From Diphasiastrum complanatum (taxonomy: Eukaryota > Streptophyta > Lycopodiopsida > Lycopodiales > Lycopodiaceae), in assembly GCA_029204225.1 (NCBI GenBank), contig CM055093.1, positions 19,644,041 through 19,708,040 on the forward strand: a stretch of 64,000 nucleotides of DNA, in the 5' to 3' direction. The notes beneath the pieces were generated by a model. That model ran no database searches, was not told the origin of the DNA, and was given only the letters and a program-made list of their open reading frames with translations. Shown piece after piece: positions 11,601 through 23,917 of the stretch (position 1 is its first letter; each line of letters begins with the position of its first letter). Position numbers and translations under genes: made by a program.

Positions 11601-13990
11601 TCACCTGCAGTTCCCAATGACAAGTTAATGTGTCGAAACAAAGCTCTTATGATTCTTCTCCTAGGCTCATTCTTTGGATGTCTATTGGTACTGTTGGTTG
11701 ATCTAGGTGATTGCACTAGTGGACCAAAGACGAGGGCATCTGGGAGTGGTTGTGTTACTTCAACATATTGGGTGGATGTAGTGTCTATCGATGCCAAGAT
11801 CCATTAGTAAAAAATTTGTCCACTTCAAGATATCTGTAGTCTCCACAATGGTCTACTCTAATCAGGATGTCACCAGGATGTAAATTGTGGTGTAACTCAG
11901 GATTGTAGAAATGATAGAGTGGAATCCCTCGTTGGGTCGACTGGCATACATCGCCAAGTAGCGATAGAAATTGATTTTCAAAATCCATCATATAAATCTC
12001 AACGGCTAGGGAAGATTGTATAACTAGATGATGTTGACAGCTAGTGGAAACTAGTGTTGGTTTATTCGGATATACATTGTAGCTTGTACCTAAGAATCTT
12101 TGTTATCGGATTGGCCCAGTGCGCTCACAACAGGCAATCAGAATGGGGTTCATATAGGTAGAGTGATCCGTGATAGTGTTAGGCGTCTCGATGTCTGAAC
12201 TCAAGGTAATTCCAAATCTCAATCCCTCCTTATTTGTGACATGGTCAGTGGTAATTTTGTAATATACTTTGGGAGTTTGGCTTCTGTACCTATGTTTATC
12301 ATTTCATGGCTAATTTTTTCAATACTCTCAAATTCATGAATACTGTGATTGATATAATCTGCTTCTATTTTACTAAGAACTCAAGACATCTTTGATCGAC
12401 TCTTGTTTCTATTTTTGATTTTGGATCTTGGTATGTAGATGCGTACTATAGTCACAACTGTACTACAATTCTTTCACGTCCAAACTTTTTAAAGATTCCT
12501 TTTGCAGTAGTGTCATTGTTAACATCTTCAAAGTGAACTTGAAGAATATTCACGTTGCAGAGAAGTTCTACTCACCTAGCCCCTCCAAATCCTCCAACTA
12601 CTCCGTTTGTTTGAGTGAGAAGATTTCCATCCAATTGATGTTTTGACGATCTATACAACCAATGAAGTGCTATGCATGTAGGTAAGATTGTTGCAGAATC
12701 ATATTCGTCTCAACTTAAAATATGCATTCGCCCATTCTATTTATGGTTGTCCTGTACACAAGATGAAGTTCTTCATTCAGCTTCACCTAATTAGTCTTGG
12801 TTCAATGTGGTATTTCCTCTTCGTAATGCTCGATAGTTCTTCTTTGCAATTCAACTTCCAAAGTTGCTAGAATGTGATTGACAGCTTTTGATACCAAGAA
12901 TAGGAGGTCAAATGCTTTTGTGCAAGAATAGGAGGTCAAATGTTTTTGATAGGATCGGAGGGATCCTAGAGGGAATATTCTCTAGCTTTTGGAGATTATA
13001 TAACCTAGTGGAACTCTCCCATCTCCTCATTGTAGTTTTTGATTTCAGAAGCCAGAATCCCCTCCTCTCTTCCATTCAATCACCTTGGCTTGGGGGTAAA
13101 GTGGTTAGGGTTTTGACTAGCCATTTCTTGTTGGTTGGGTGGTTTTTCTCCACAGGTGTCTTTTTGGTTGCATGTAATAAGATTTGAAAATTTTTTACTT
13201 GGCGATTGTAATAGTGGTATTAGAGCTAAGGATTATATCAATTATAAGGTGTAGTCGAGATTATTGCTTTTTGCAGCTTTTTGGTGGATCTCTTTGCTTT
13301 TTGCTTCCAAGTGGTGGAATTGACCTCCAAATAGGTGGCTTCTCAGATCTTGATGTACTTTTAGCCTATCGATTATGATTATGAACTTTTTCCATAGAAA
13401 ATGATGGAAATCAATGGATTTTTGATCGTTTTTTGATATTTTTTTAAACTAGAATTAAAAGATGTTGTTCTAAATTCATCAAAGCTATTTATCTTGAACT
13501 TTTTCCATAATTGTACTTGCTGTTTTATAGTCATTATGATTGATTCTAATGATTGCATGCTAGTTGAAATGTCAAAATAAGGCTTAGATAGTGTTTTTAA
13601 GCAAAAAATTGGGATTTTTGGGCTAGAAATGGGCTATATGAACCATGATTGACTTAAATCAGAGCTTTTAGTGCTTGCATGTAATTGAATTCCAGTAGAT
13701 CTGGCCTGATTGCACTTGCATGTGGATTTGATCCACAAGAAATTGCAAAAAAGATTGAAAAATGGTCAAGAAACATCGACGTCATTGCTTCGTCTATGGT
13801 AGGTTTCTCATCCATTTAATAGTCGATAATAGTTTTCTCGCCGGTGTCCACCTTTTTGGTATGGACAGCGATGAAGAATGCATAAGTTGGTTGAAAGAGA
13901 ATAGAGGAGAGACTTGATTGTCAGAAGAAAGTGAGAAAATGTTTAGGTGCGTTGTTTTTTGCTTTTGAAATTAGCTGTGTAATGGTTTTT
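8643..13990. other. Long gene-poor stretch
   Basis: Over 5 kb with only short ORFs (for example plus strand 8643-8927 and 11565-11807) and no recognisable domain, terminal repeat or RNA gene. A short direct duplication of AGAATAGGAGGTCAAATG occurs near 12897 and 12926. No function proposed. Confidence 0.5.
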
Positions 13991-14005
13991 TTGTCTTGTG
14001 TAGTC

Positions 14006-14318
14006 ATGGAGGCAAGCGTGGCTGTACCAGGTCCGTCAACAGAAGAACCTGTCATGTTACCTAAGTTTGGGTCCAAGGCATTTGAGTTGGGCTCTCCTGG
14101 ATGCTAGTGAGTATGTCCATTTGGCTGTTACAAATTGGATTTGTTAAAATTTTGGTTTATATGACATTTGAATGACTCAGTGATTCGCCATGCTATGCTG
14201 AATCAATGGCCAGGCTGATGGAGGCGATGCATGACGAGGACCCAGGTACCATTGTTCAGAGGCCTTGACAACAGTTTTTGTTGATGACGAGGCTGTGGAT
14301 GTCTCTGACGACGACTAG
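14006..14318 (+). pseudogene. Small unidentified spliced ORF, probably broken by a 1-nt shift
   Basis: An ATG at 14006 opens a 101-nt exon (MEASVAVPGPSTEEPVML...) ending at a good donor, CTA|GTGAGTAT. A 74-nt intron ends in GACTCAG, and the join continues in frame as C-Y-D-S-P-C-Y-A-E-S-M-A-R-L-M-E-A-M-H. About 80 nt later the frame hits TGA at AGGCCTTGA. Shifting by one base there gives TTVFVDDEAVDVSDDD and a stop at 14316-14318. Codon-like composition and the acidic C-terminal tail suggest real protein ancestry. I do not recognise the family. It could be a captured exon pair or the remains of a transposon protein. An alternative splice removing 29 nt (GT...AG) would also bridge the shift, but that is too short for a plant intron. 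Confidence 0.35.
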
Positions 14319-17300
14319 TTCGTACTAGTCAATTTCTTGCTACGTTCGTAGCACATTTGATAGATATTTTTTGCATCTTGGAATGGACTAGTAGTACTTT
14401 GAAAACTGTACTTGTCTATGAATTACAGGAAATAACATTAGGTCTTTGCATCCCCATTAATGCTCGTAAACAATGATTTTTGTGACCTTATGATAAAAAC
14501 TTCTAGCTTGTAATGCAGTGTTTTTTTTTCCCAAATTAGCCTAAAATAAACTGTGGGGCTGATTTTTATTCATTGAGTATTTTTGCTTCAACTTCTAAGA
14601 GAGCATATCTATATTCAATAGACAGATTTTTGGGACAGTCGTCTACACTATGGCAGAAAAATCAGCAGCATTTATGACAAAGTCTTGTTAGAGGGGCCAG
14701 CAAAATATTGCTCAAAAGAGCAAAATTTTTTACATTTTTTGCAAAATATAAAATTCCACATAACTTTCATTTTGAAGTGACCATTAAACATCTACTAAAA
14801 GCCCAATAGTATGAGAATACATCAAACAGTTCCTAGAAACGAAATAACCATGTACAATAAAACGGGGGTTTATTGAATTCATACGAGTTTCCATAACCCA
14901 CTCTAGCAGAAAATTACGACAACAAGGCATTTAGTTACACTATAGGTAAAACAGCCCATATTGCACTGCCATACAACCGCCAATTCATTCTAATAAAAAA
15001 TAGTAGAAAAAAAACCTGTGGTAAAAACTTTACCATCGTAGTAAAGGATTTGGGCCATTTGGACCCACTCCAAGTCCGGCCTTTATGCACACTTTTGTGG
15101 TAGTGAAGAGTGCCCTTAACTAATGGTATATAGCAATTTTGACTAGCATACACCAATTAGGACTACTATGTAGTACTTCGTGTTTATCATCAATCACATC
15201 AATGCATATTGCACAAAGGCATAAGGCTCATTGATTAGCTCTCTTTGGTAGTACATGTTAATATAATTCAATCACTTCCCAAGACTCTAGTCACTAGGCC
15301 AACTTTGAAGAAAACTAAAATTGCCACAATATGTTAAAGTCTAAATTGATCACTTCAATCCAAATAAATAGGACTTGTTTTTTTTTTTATGAAGAGATAT
15401 AAATACATAGCAATCTTGATTTCTTCATAGCATACATGATTGCTATCTAGTCTTATCTAGCTATTGTGCAATAAGATTGCTACTATTAGAAGTGGCCTGT
15501 AGAGATATAGGAGTTGGAGTGGGATTCCTAGAGTAGGACTTCAGCTCGCTAGTGCCATGTTACGATATTTGAGTCCACATTTTTGTTGAAGATGTGGAGT
15601 ATTGTAAGCTCCATCTTCTTTCTACTTGATTGTGGAATAACATCGCTATAATTTTTATTTTTATCTCAAAAGCTACAATTGTTAGAGTGGGATTGCAAGA
15701 GTAGGACTTCAACTTGCATTTAGTAATACTTTAAAGTTATAAATCCTTTAAACTCCTTGTAATTCAAGTGTTCTGCTATACACGTTTACCACCACTAGAC
15801 TGCATAATGTTATGATATCTTAGTTGAGCTTCAATTGTTTTGGTCATTGTTGAGGGTATAATAAGTTTTGTCTTGACTAGGTTTGATTCTTAATTCTTTA
15901 CGCTAACTATACAACTATTTTAATATGGAATATTGCTCTTACAACATATTATTCTCTGTTGTCTATCGAGAATAGTTGTATGCTGTTATGTTTCAAGCTT
16001 TATGAAGTTGTTCCAAATTACATGCTGTTTTGTATGGCCCGATGCCTCACAAGCTTAAGAATGGCAGAACTTCAATTGTGTTGAATACAATAAAAGTCAC
16101 TTGTTTCTCGAAATACTCCAAATAATCACAATTCATATTTTAAAATTTAGAATTTTCTCATTACCTTGAATAGAAAGAAGAGATGCTTAAGAAAAAAAAA
16201 AAAACTCTTGGTATACTGGAAATATAAATGTTGTTGTGTTAAGAAAAACACAAAATAAATAAAGATAACTTTCCAAGAAGAAATTGCAAGGGTCGAAAAT
16301 TTCAATACTATTATAAAGGGGTATAGTTTCTGTATTCACATATACAACAATGTAAAACATCTTCACAACAAGAAGAAACTGAATAATATCCTTACAACAA
16401 CATCAAATTGAGTGCTTGTACATTTCATATTCCTTGCCCATATAAAGATTCAAATTCATCCCCATATTAAAATTGAAAATTCTAAAAGCTTATTTAAGCT
16501 TATTTTCCTTGTTTGTTAAGTTGACTTTATGATTAGTAGTACTAGAATATATCTGTGGGGTTTTTTTTTTTTTTTCTCTAGATGAATTATTTGTCAAACC
16601 TTTAAAAACGATAGGTATATACTCGTGCACATGTTCAACGCTAGTTAATTTGCTTAAGAATTATCATGTACGTTACGCATATCATATCAAGGAAGACCAC
16701 AAGGCTCCATATGTTAAGTCCAACTTGTGTCTTTGTGAGTGTATACATCCTCTTATATAGCTCACAATCCACTCCGATAAGTCAAGCTTGTGACTTAGTG
16801 CATACATCCTCGCATAGAGTTCAACTAACTCTCAAGGACAAAAAATATCTTGCTTGTAGCTTCATAGACAATTACATCAACCTTATCCAACTTAGCCAAT
16901 TGCAAAGGAGAAAATAATCATATATTAGTAAATGAAAGCACATACAAGGAAATGAGCAATTTTTTTTCGACTAGTCTATGAGCACAATGTTATTGTAATT
17001 GTTTTTTAGAGAGTTTAGATTTAATAATATGTCAAAAGAAAATAGGTGATGTCACTATATAATTTCATATGCAAAATAGAATATGGTAAATTGACTTTCA
17101 AAGTTCACAATGTGAGATGAAATGTTTTATAGGCAATGTTGTATTTGATGGATTGCGGCTCGTACATAATTTGTGCAGGTAGTTCATAATTTCTTGAGAA
17201 AGGACAACCTTTGCAAGATTTAATCATCTTTCAAGAATGTGAAAGAATCTTATGAGCAAATCCTTTACTTATAGGGAAAAGCCCCCCCCCCCGGGAAAAG

Positions 17301-17725
17301 CCCCACTTCCCCCAAAACTTTTCATGTTTGGGAGCCCAGGCCCAAGATGGTACTTCCCGAGCTCGGGCTCCTAAGTCATAGGACCCTGAGTTATCCCATG
17401 TAAAGTTAATTTTGAAATTTTAATGAAGAAAATGGTGGAGCTCACACAATGGAATCTATGGGGCAAAATTTTTTAGATGCAACTTCCGGATGCCATAAGG
17501 TGCACAGAAAAAAAAAATTACTGTTTTTTACACGCACCTTTCACCTGGAAGGTGTGCATAACAAAAAACAAAAATTTATGGAAGGTGTGCATAACAAAAA
17601 TTTACAGCAAAACAAAAATGTAAAAAGGGAGTTCACGCTGAGGAGGAATGCCCTTTCTTGGCAGAACAGTCCTCTAAGATTATTATTTTAAACTTTAAAT
17701 AGCATAATTCAGAATTCCTTCATGC
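14319..17725. other. AT-rich spacer
   Basis: No gene recognised. Contains poly-T and poly-A runs, a weak repeat of a GAGTGGGATT...GAGTAGGACTTCA block at about 15505 and 15684, a C11 run near 17282, and GGTGTGCATAACAAAAA repeated at about 17551 and 17584. An 80-codon plus ORF at 17449 overlaps these low-complexity pieces and is not credible as a gene. Confidence 0.5.
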
Positions 17726-17740
17726 CACGTGTATATTTAG
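17726..17740 (+). promoter_or_regulatory. Candidate G-box plus TATA-like element upstream of TAXIMIN-like gene
   Basis: A palindromic CACGTG (17726-17731), bound in plants by bZIP/bHLH factors, directly abuts TATATTTAG. It lies about 320 bp before the ATG of the peptide gene. The position is compatible with a core promoter, but no start site can be proven from sequence. Confidence 0.35.
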
Positions 17741-18049
17741 TCAGAATTGTTCAATTCAAGTGCTGGGAACCCTAACTCGGAATCAGGGCTATGGAGTTCA
17801 AAAAATGTACGGCACGGCGGGTTAAGAACCCTAATTTGCCCTAAGATCCCCTTAATATGGGCGTTGAAGAGAAGGAAGTCAGAGATTATGCCATTTGGGC
17901 GTTTACAGTAATTTGTCTACTAATAAGACGATCGCTCATATTCTTTCGGAATAAGGGCATTACATGTGAGAAGAGCGCAGTATTTTGAGCATTCAGGGAG
18001 AAAATTTGAATCAATTCGCCTTTTTCAAGTGTCAGAAGGCTTACCCAAG

Positions 18050-18916
18050 ATGTGTTCTGAGGATTGCCGGCCTTTAGGATTTCTTCTGGGCCTGCCCTTT
18101 GCGATCCTGTCCTTCTTCCTCTCCTTGATTGGAGTGGTGGTCTGGATTATTGCGTATGTGAAATTCAATATTGTTTCTGTTTCAGCCAATCAAATTTTCT
18201 GTCAACTGTCAGTTGTATTTTTGCATGGTAGTGTTAGATACCATTGTTTAAAATTGCATTCAAAATCGCTGATTCTGCTTCGATTCTGGTTAGAATTGAT
18301 GATGCCTTCAAAATTAGCAAAGCATTGTCTGAGTGCTTGGAACTAAGGACGCCTGCCAGAAGGCTTAATCACTTGTCGCGGATCCCTTTGCTACTGCTTT
18401 TGCAAGCAGGTCTCAGACTATTATGCCAATGTTTGATTAAGAATCAATTTATATAAATGAGTGATAGGGGTTGGATTTTCCACTTTTTTGTTCCTTAAGC
18501 AGTAGAGAGATTGTAACCAGCGATTCTGTTCGCAAAAGTCAGATTGGCAGAGCAATTTTGTCATTTGGTGAATGAAATGTGTAACCTTGCATGCGGCTCT
18601 ATGAATCCTTGCAAAGTTAGGGGTAGTCTATCGATTGTTAGGTGCCCAATGCATGTTGTTCCAGATCACAGAAAATTGAAAAGCCCTTCTCAACATCTTC
18701 AGTTGGTAACATTTTTTTGTAGAAACATAGAATCAATCTGAAAATTTCGAAGTACTAAGAAGCTGAATTGGGTTGTTTGCTGGATTTTGCAGGACTCTGT
18801 TAATCTGCATATGCCCATGCTGCATTTGTGTGGCAGTGATTGTGAGCTTTGCTCTTGAGCTCATCAAGGCTCCACTGCATGTTATGAGATGGTTTACAAA
18901 GCAGATTCCTTGCTGA
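18050..18916 (+). CDS. TAXIMIN-like small cysteine-rich membrane/signalling peptide (2 exons)
   Basis: Exon 1 is 18050-18153 and exon 2 is 18793-18916, joined in phase 2 across a 639-nt GT-AG intron, giving 75 residues. It opens [17 protein letters not shown], the signature N-terminus of plant TAXIMIN peptides. A long hydrophobic stretch follows (about residues 12-37), then a cysteine cluster CICPCCIC, a second hydrophobic part, and the family's C-terminal RWFTKQIPC followed by a stop. TAXIMIN peptides are described as conserved plant peptides influencing organ separation and, in Taxus cells, metabolite production. Exon 1 contains the first in-frame ATG; an upstream in-frame GTG was not used. 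Compared with my memory of the family (CPCCICCAG...), the last Cys of the cluster is Val here. No stops or shifts, so it is probably functional. Confidence 0.88.
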
Positions 18917-20169
18917 TTCTGCTACTCGTATGCATGTTGCTGCACTCTTTAACCTTTGTCAAGGGGCTGGACCTTTATCCTGCAAGCTTTGCCTGTGGTG
19001 TTCATGTCAATTTGCCAACACAATGAAGAAGAAGATGCGTGTCTCCAAGTATTACCATTTACACATTGTTTATTATTTGATTTGAAAATTTGGTTGCAAT
19101 TCTCACGGAAATTTTTAAGCAAAAGGAAAAAATGAGATTCCGATGATTGTTGCATTCTTTTATGAGGCAATTGCAAATCTTTTGATCTGGTAATTAGTGT
19201 GGGCTGTTGGCTGAAGGCTCCTTTCCTCACCTGGAGGTTTGTCATTTGGTTTGAAAATTGAGCTGCAATTTTCATAGAAAGTTTTAAGCAAAAGATAAAA
19301 ATTTGATTGCTACCTTCTTTTTTAATGCAATAGCAAAATTTTCAGTATGCTAAATGTTTTATGTTGGCTAAAGACTCCTTTCCTCAGCTGGAGTTCTGAA
19401 ATTATATTATTGCACTCGGGCTCACAAGGACATACAAAAACTTTTAAGTAAATTGAGAATAGTTTCATTTGCTTTTTGCCAAACAAAGCTGGGAGAACAT
19501 CATTCTTGGCTAGTTCATTAGAATGTTGTACGGGGCAAGTGACTCTTACAGGCATAGGTTCCCATGTGTGAACTTGTGCCCAATGACTAATTGCCATGTG
19601 GCAACCATTTATTGGTCTAAGATTTGCACTTTGTAACATATGCTGTCTTGGATGTGCTATCCCTTACGGCCTAGCTTACGATTTAGGGCAGGTGTGTACG
19701 TTTAGAAACGTTCTCTTCATTCCCTACGATGCATTATACGATTCTATGCGCAAGCCTTTATGATAAAACATAATTGCCTCGTGGGAATCTATATGCTCGC
19801 ACATGCAAACCAAGGATCATTCACCCTTAAAATGAATATGAAAGGGTTGAGATTATATATATATCATAGATTTAGTGGGTCACAATCCATTGCATCTTCA
19901 TTCCGCAATGATGATGATCCGGTTAGCAAAACATTGTTTGGATCACTAATGCAAACTTCTTTGAGATTTTTTTCTTCAAATTCCACTCTTGAGGCTTCTT
20001 AGATTGCCACTATCAGAGACAATGGGAAAATTGACAAGAATCTCTTTAAAGAATGTCAGGGACCTCCATATGAAACCCATTTGACAAGGCAAAATTGGCA
20101 TTTCGGGACAATCCGAGACAAAATCTCAGATGAAGATCCGCAATGCATCTTGGATTGCCGACTGCAACA
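18917..20169. other. 3' flank of TAXIMIN-like gene and spacer
   Basis: Holds the 3' UTR of the peptide gene (end not determined) and the imperfect tandem duplication at 19067-19395. No other gene recognised. Confidence 0.5.
19067..19395 (+). repeat. Imperfect ~170-bp tandem duplication
   Basis: ATTTGATTTGAAAATT...TTTTTAAGCAAAAG...CTCCTTTCCTCACCTGGAG in 19067-19240 recurs as ATTTGGTTTGAAAATT...GTTTTAAGCAAAAG...CTCCTTTCCTCAGCTGGAG in 19243-19395. The two halves are diverged. Confidence 0.7.
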
Positions 20170-20232
20170 TCACACACACACACACAGAGTGAGTGAGTGA
20201 GTGAGTGAGTGAGTGAGTGAGTGTGTGTGTGT
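20170..20232 (+). repeat. Compound microsatellite (CA)n-(GTGA)n-(GT)n
   Basis: CA repeats, then about eight GTGA units, then GT repeats, without interruption. Confidence 0.97.
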
Positions 20233-21436
20233 AATTGTAGGTTGTAAGGTGTGATTTTTTCTTATGGAATATTTGGTTTCGCCACATGGCCAATTGCAAG
20301 AGTCCTACATGGCTATCACATAATGGGATTAGCCCAAAATTGATCTCACATGCCATGTGTGTGTATAAGATGCAAGGATACGATGTTCAATGATGGGGGC
20401 AATCCCCTGGATAAAGACTAGTCAAATTTGTCTTTGATTTGTAAGGCTCTTCTTAGCATTGACAATGAAATTCTACTTTGTAAAGTTCCTCTCAAAAGTT
20501 GACAGTGATATTATGTCATATAGGCCCTCCTCCTAAACAAGTTTTGACCTATGGGCTTTTTTTTATTTGAGACATCACATGAGGGTCCAAGGTCTCAATT
20601 GGAAACGATCATGGTAAAGAGAGGCTAAAATTTGTCGAAATTGTTGTTGAAGAATTCCTACTCATCAAAAGCTATTTGCCCCTTTTCATAGTAAATATAA
20701 GTTAAGAAATTTATTGCTCACAAAAGGGACCTGACAAATCCATAAAGGTTTGTAGGGTGTATAGTTTCGATGCTGAGCAGCCCTCCGCCTGTCAAGAAGG
20801 GTTAGAACACAAAGATAGGTTTCTAACTATGCTTAGTTGCTAGTTTAGATGCCTTCCTAACTCTACCTTAACCCTACCCGAACTTAACACTATTTTCACT
20901 AACTCTAAACACAAGCACACATCATAATTGAAGGTGAAAAGAGAAAGGAGAAAGGAGAGAGAGTTGAGATGGAGGTTAGCTCATGTGCCCAATGTGCATG
21001 CTTATGGAGAAACCACAACTACTAAAAACAATAACAATGGAAACTAGAAGCAATAAGCACAACACAATAAGAAGCATAAGCAAAATGGATTAGCACATGA
21101 GGATGCTTTGGCTCTAAAAAATAGTAGAGTCTCCTCCTCTCTATTTGCATGTAAAATGGTGTACAATAGGTGCCTTTTTATCTTTGGGGTGGCCCTTGCC
21201 CCTTGCTTCCTATTGGCTACTTGCAAGAAGGTGGGATTGAAATCCACACCCTTCAAAAGAAACACAAACTAATCTATGGTGCACAAGGAAGCACGGCCCA
21301 CCTACCACCATTTGACTTTTGACTAATTACAAAACCTAGGAACTCAAGTTAAGCTTAAACTCTGGATTTCTAATATTATTTTGATTACATGGCCCAAAGT
21401 CAAGTTTATTCAATATTAATTTATTTAGAAGAATAA
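20233..21436. other. Spacer, no recognised gene
   Basis: No domain or element end recognised. A purine-rich patch lies near 20935-20960. Confidence 0.5.
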
Positions 21437-22022
21437 GTGGAGCACGAATGCTTTTGGGAATCAAATGAAATCTTCAGGCAAAAAGAAAAAAAAGAAGGTA
21501 AATGCTTCTATTGCCACAAACTTGGACATTGGGCTAAGGAGTGTCAGAAAAGGATGGCTAACATCAAACAAGGCAAGTTGAAAAACTCATGCAATCTTCT
21601 CGAGGAAGGAGATGTTGAGACTTCAAATACTTTTATCTTTATATTGTCATCCCAATGCAATCACGAATCATTTTGGTATATAGATTAGGGGGCTACGAGA
21701 CACACGACTGGTGACCGAGATTAGTTCTATCAATTAACCGGGATTGAAGAAGGTGATAATGTCTGAAATGGTGAACTCTTGCAACCTTGCTGAAGAGATC
21801 CGGAATGACGAAGAAATCCCGAAGGACAAAGAGATCTTGAAGGTCAAAGAAATCCCGAAGGTCGAACACACCTCGAAGGTTGAACGCACCTTGAAGGTCG
21901 AAGACGAAGCGCAGGCCGAAGGTAAAGTGTTTGATGTTTGTCTCTGCAACCAAATGCCCGAAGACCACGAAGTGCTGAAGATGAACCTTTGGCTGAAATT
22001 GAAAATAAACAAGTCGAGCTAA
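21437..22022 (+). pseudogene. Ty1/copia gag zinc-knuckle and protease fragment
   Basis: Reads a CCHC knuckle CFYCHKLGHWAKEC (retroviral-type nucleocapsid motif) after a Lys/Glu-rich stretch. About 50 codons later comes the start of the aspartic protease, WYID-stop-GATRHTTGDRD, where a TAG replaces the Ser codon of the usual D-S/T-G-A. A second stop follows. The next 280 bp encode a charged, repetitive peptide (EIPKDKEILKVKEIPKVE...) built on a short GAAGGTCGAA-like unit. It is isolated from the copia LTR that starts downstream and looks like a piece of another element. Confidence 0.75.
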
Positions 22023-22085
22023 TAGTTGGCAGCTCAACGAGCGTGAAGTCTTGTACTATCACGCTTCGCTGCTAGAGGCGACATT

Positions 22086-22478
22086 GACATAGGGTAGCTA
22101 ACTAAATGATTAACATAAACCTGTCTTGTAATTCACAATTGATCTATCTTGTACACTCCACGTAGTGGATATAAACATGAGATTGATTGCTAGAATATAG
22201 AGAGCAGAAAGAGAATAGCAGGAGGAGAGAGCAGTGTTTGAATATTGTTAGCATTATCAGCTATGCATGAAAGTCTGCCAATGAGCAGAACATAGCAACT
22301 TCTGTCAGAGGAGCGATAGGCCACCAACGTGCGAAACACTGATACAGAATGCTCTCAATTCTTCCATCTCTAATTGTCATGTCGTTTTCGTTGATTGAAT
22401 AATTCATAGTCTGTGATCTGTAGTCGTTTGCTTAGGATCATGCAAACAAAATTCTGCAACAACTATCAAAACTCTTCA
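22086..22478 (+). repeat. Probable 5' LTR of the copia element at 22-26 kb
   Basis: The right end, ...CTCTTCA, lies directly against a primer-binding-like site. The left end is placed tentatively at TGACATAGGG. The block contains TATAAAC (about 22171) and has no coding sequence. No intact partner LTR is present, so the left boundary is a guess. Confidence 0.45.
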
Positions 22479-22491
22479 TGGTGTTAGAGCC
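22479..22491 (+). promoter_or_regulatory. Primer-binding site, degenerate tRNA-iMet type
   Basis: TGGTGTTAGAGCC differs from the usual TGGTATCAGAGCC at two positions and directly follows the LTR end. Confidence 0.55.
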
Positions 22492-22905
22492 AGTTCTCTA
22501 AGACAACACAATAACGATCCAGACAAGAATAACAATCAATCTTCATGACGCGAACTACCGAATATGGAAGTTCAAAATCAAAACACTCTTGAAGGGTAAA
22601 GGGATCTGTCAATGACCGATCTAACAGAACAATAGCCTCCAATGGAAGACCCCAAGAGAGCTGAATGGCAATCATCGTTTCATCCATACACGAAGAAATA
22701 CTCATGCAGATTGAAGACTGTGAGAGCAGCCATGAAGCGTGAGAAAGACTAAAGTAGAAGTACAAACTGAGGACGCATCAGTGATGCACCTACACAATCA
22801 ATTGCAAGGTCTGCGATAGAATGAACCAGTTGGATCAACTTGTCTAGAGGATCAAAACAATCTTCGCTCAACTTGTTTTGTCAAGGGCATCGGGACTTTG
22901 CAGCT
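22492..22905 (+). other. Leader of copia element; gag deleted or unrecognisable
   Basis: Between the primer site and the first readable pol sequence there is no recognisable gag. Short ORFs on both strands have no domain. Confidence 0.4.
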
Positions 22906-23917
22906 ACGAACACTGTTGGGGTAGGCAGAGTTGCCAAGAGCACTCTATGTACCCTCACTAAGAAGAGACCTCCGAGTTTGTATCAAAGATGACGGATCTT
23001 GGAATTCAAGTTCTATTCGATGGCAATGTATGCCGGATGAACGAGAAAAGAACAAGCAACTGACTATTGGATCCAGAGAAGATAACTTGTACCAAGCCAA
23101 GATTATCAGCAGTTCTGATAGCATACTAAATGCATCAAAAAATGAAGATCAATTCTGGCACAAAAGAATGTATCATCTGAACATGAGAAGCCTCTACGAC
23201 ATGAGCAGAAAAGACATAGTCACAGGTCTGAAGATATCTAGACCTGACATCGACTTCTGTGAAGCCTGCCAAAAGAGAAAACAACATCGAAGTCCATCTG
23301 TGCATGAGGGAAGAAGAGCCAAGGAAGTGCTTGAGCTTGTCCACTCAGATGTTTGTTGACTGATGAAAGTCGATTCGCTCTCAACATCGAGGTACTTCTT
23401 GACATTCATTGATGACTACAGGCGGATGACAACAATCTATTATCTAAATTTTTTTTTTGAAGTGTTTGACTCTTTCAAGAAATTTGTGGCATTTGCAGAG
23501 AGACACACCTCAAAGAAGATACAGACCATCAGGTATGACAATGGAGGTGAGTACAAGAGCAAGGGGTTCTTGAACTTCTGCCAAGAACAAGGAATAGAGC
23601 ATCAGTTCACTCTTGTATACACACCAGAATACAATAGTGTCGCAAAAAGTAAAAACATGATGCTAGTCGAAGGAGCCAAATGCCTGATGGCACAGGCTCA
23701 GTTGCCAAGTCAATTTTAGACTGAGGCAATTGCTACAGCAGTACATCTGCAGAACAAATTAACAACGACAACTCTAGAAAACAAGACACTGTCTGAAATG
23801 TGAATAGGTAAAAAGTGATTTGTCATATGTACGTGTGTTCGGATGTGCAACATACAAGCACATACCAAAAGAAAATAGAAGCAAGCTCGACGAAAAATCA
23901 GAGTAAACAGTCATGGT

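Noticed and set aside
14246-14274. 29-nt GT...AG intron to rescue the small ORF at 14 kb
   Set aside because: Too short for plant splicing; a one-base shift is simpler.
17966-18049. N-terminal extension of the TAXIMIN-like protein
   Set aside because: It would need a GTG start; the first in-frame ATG (18050) matches the family N-terminus.
20170-20232. Telomere-like or regulatory repeat
   Set aside because: The units are CA, GTGA and GT; no TTTAGGG-type unit is present.
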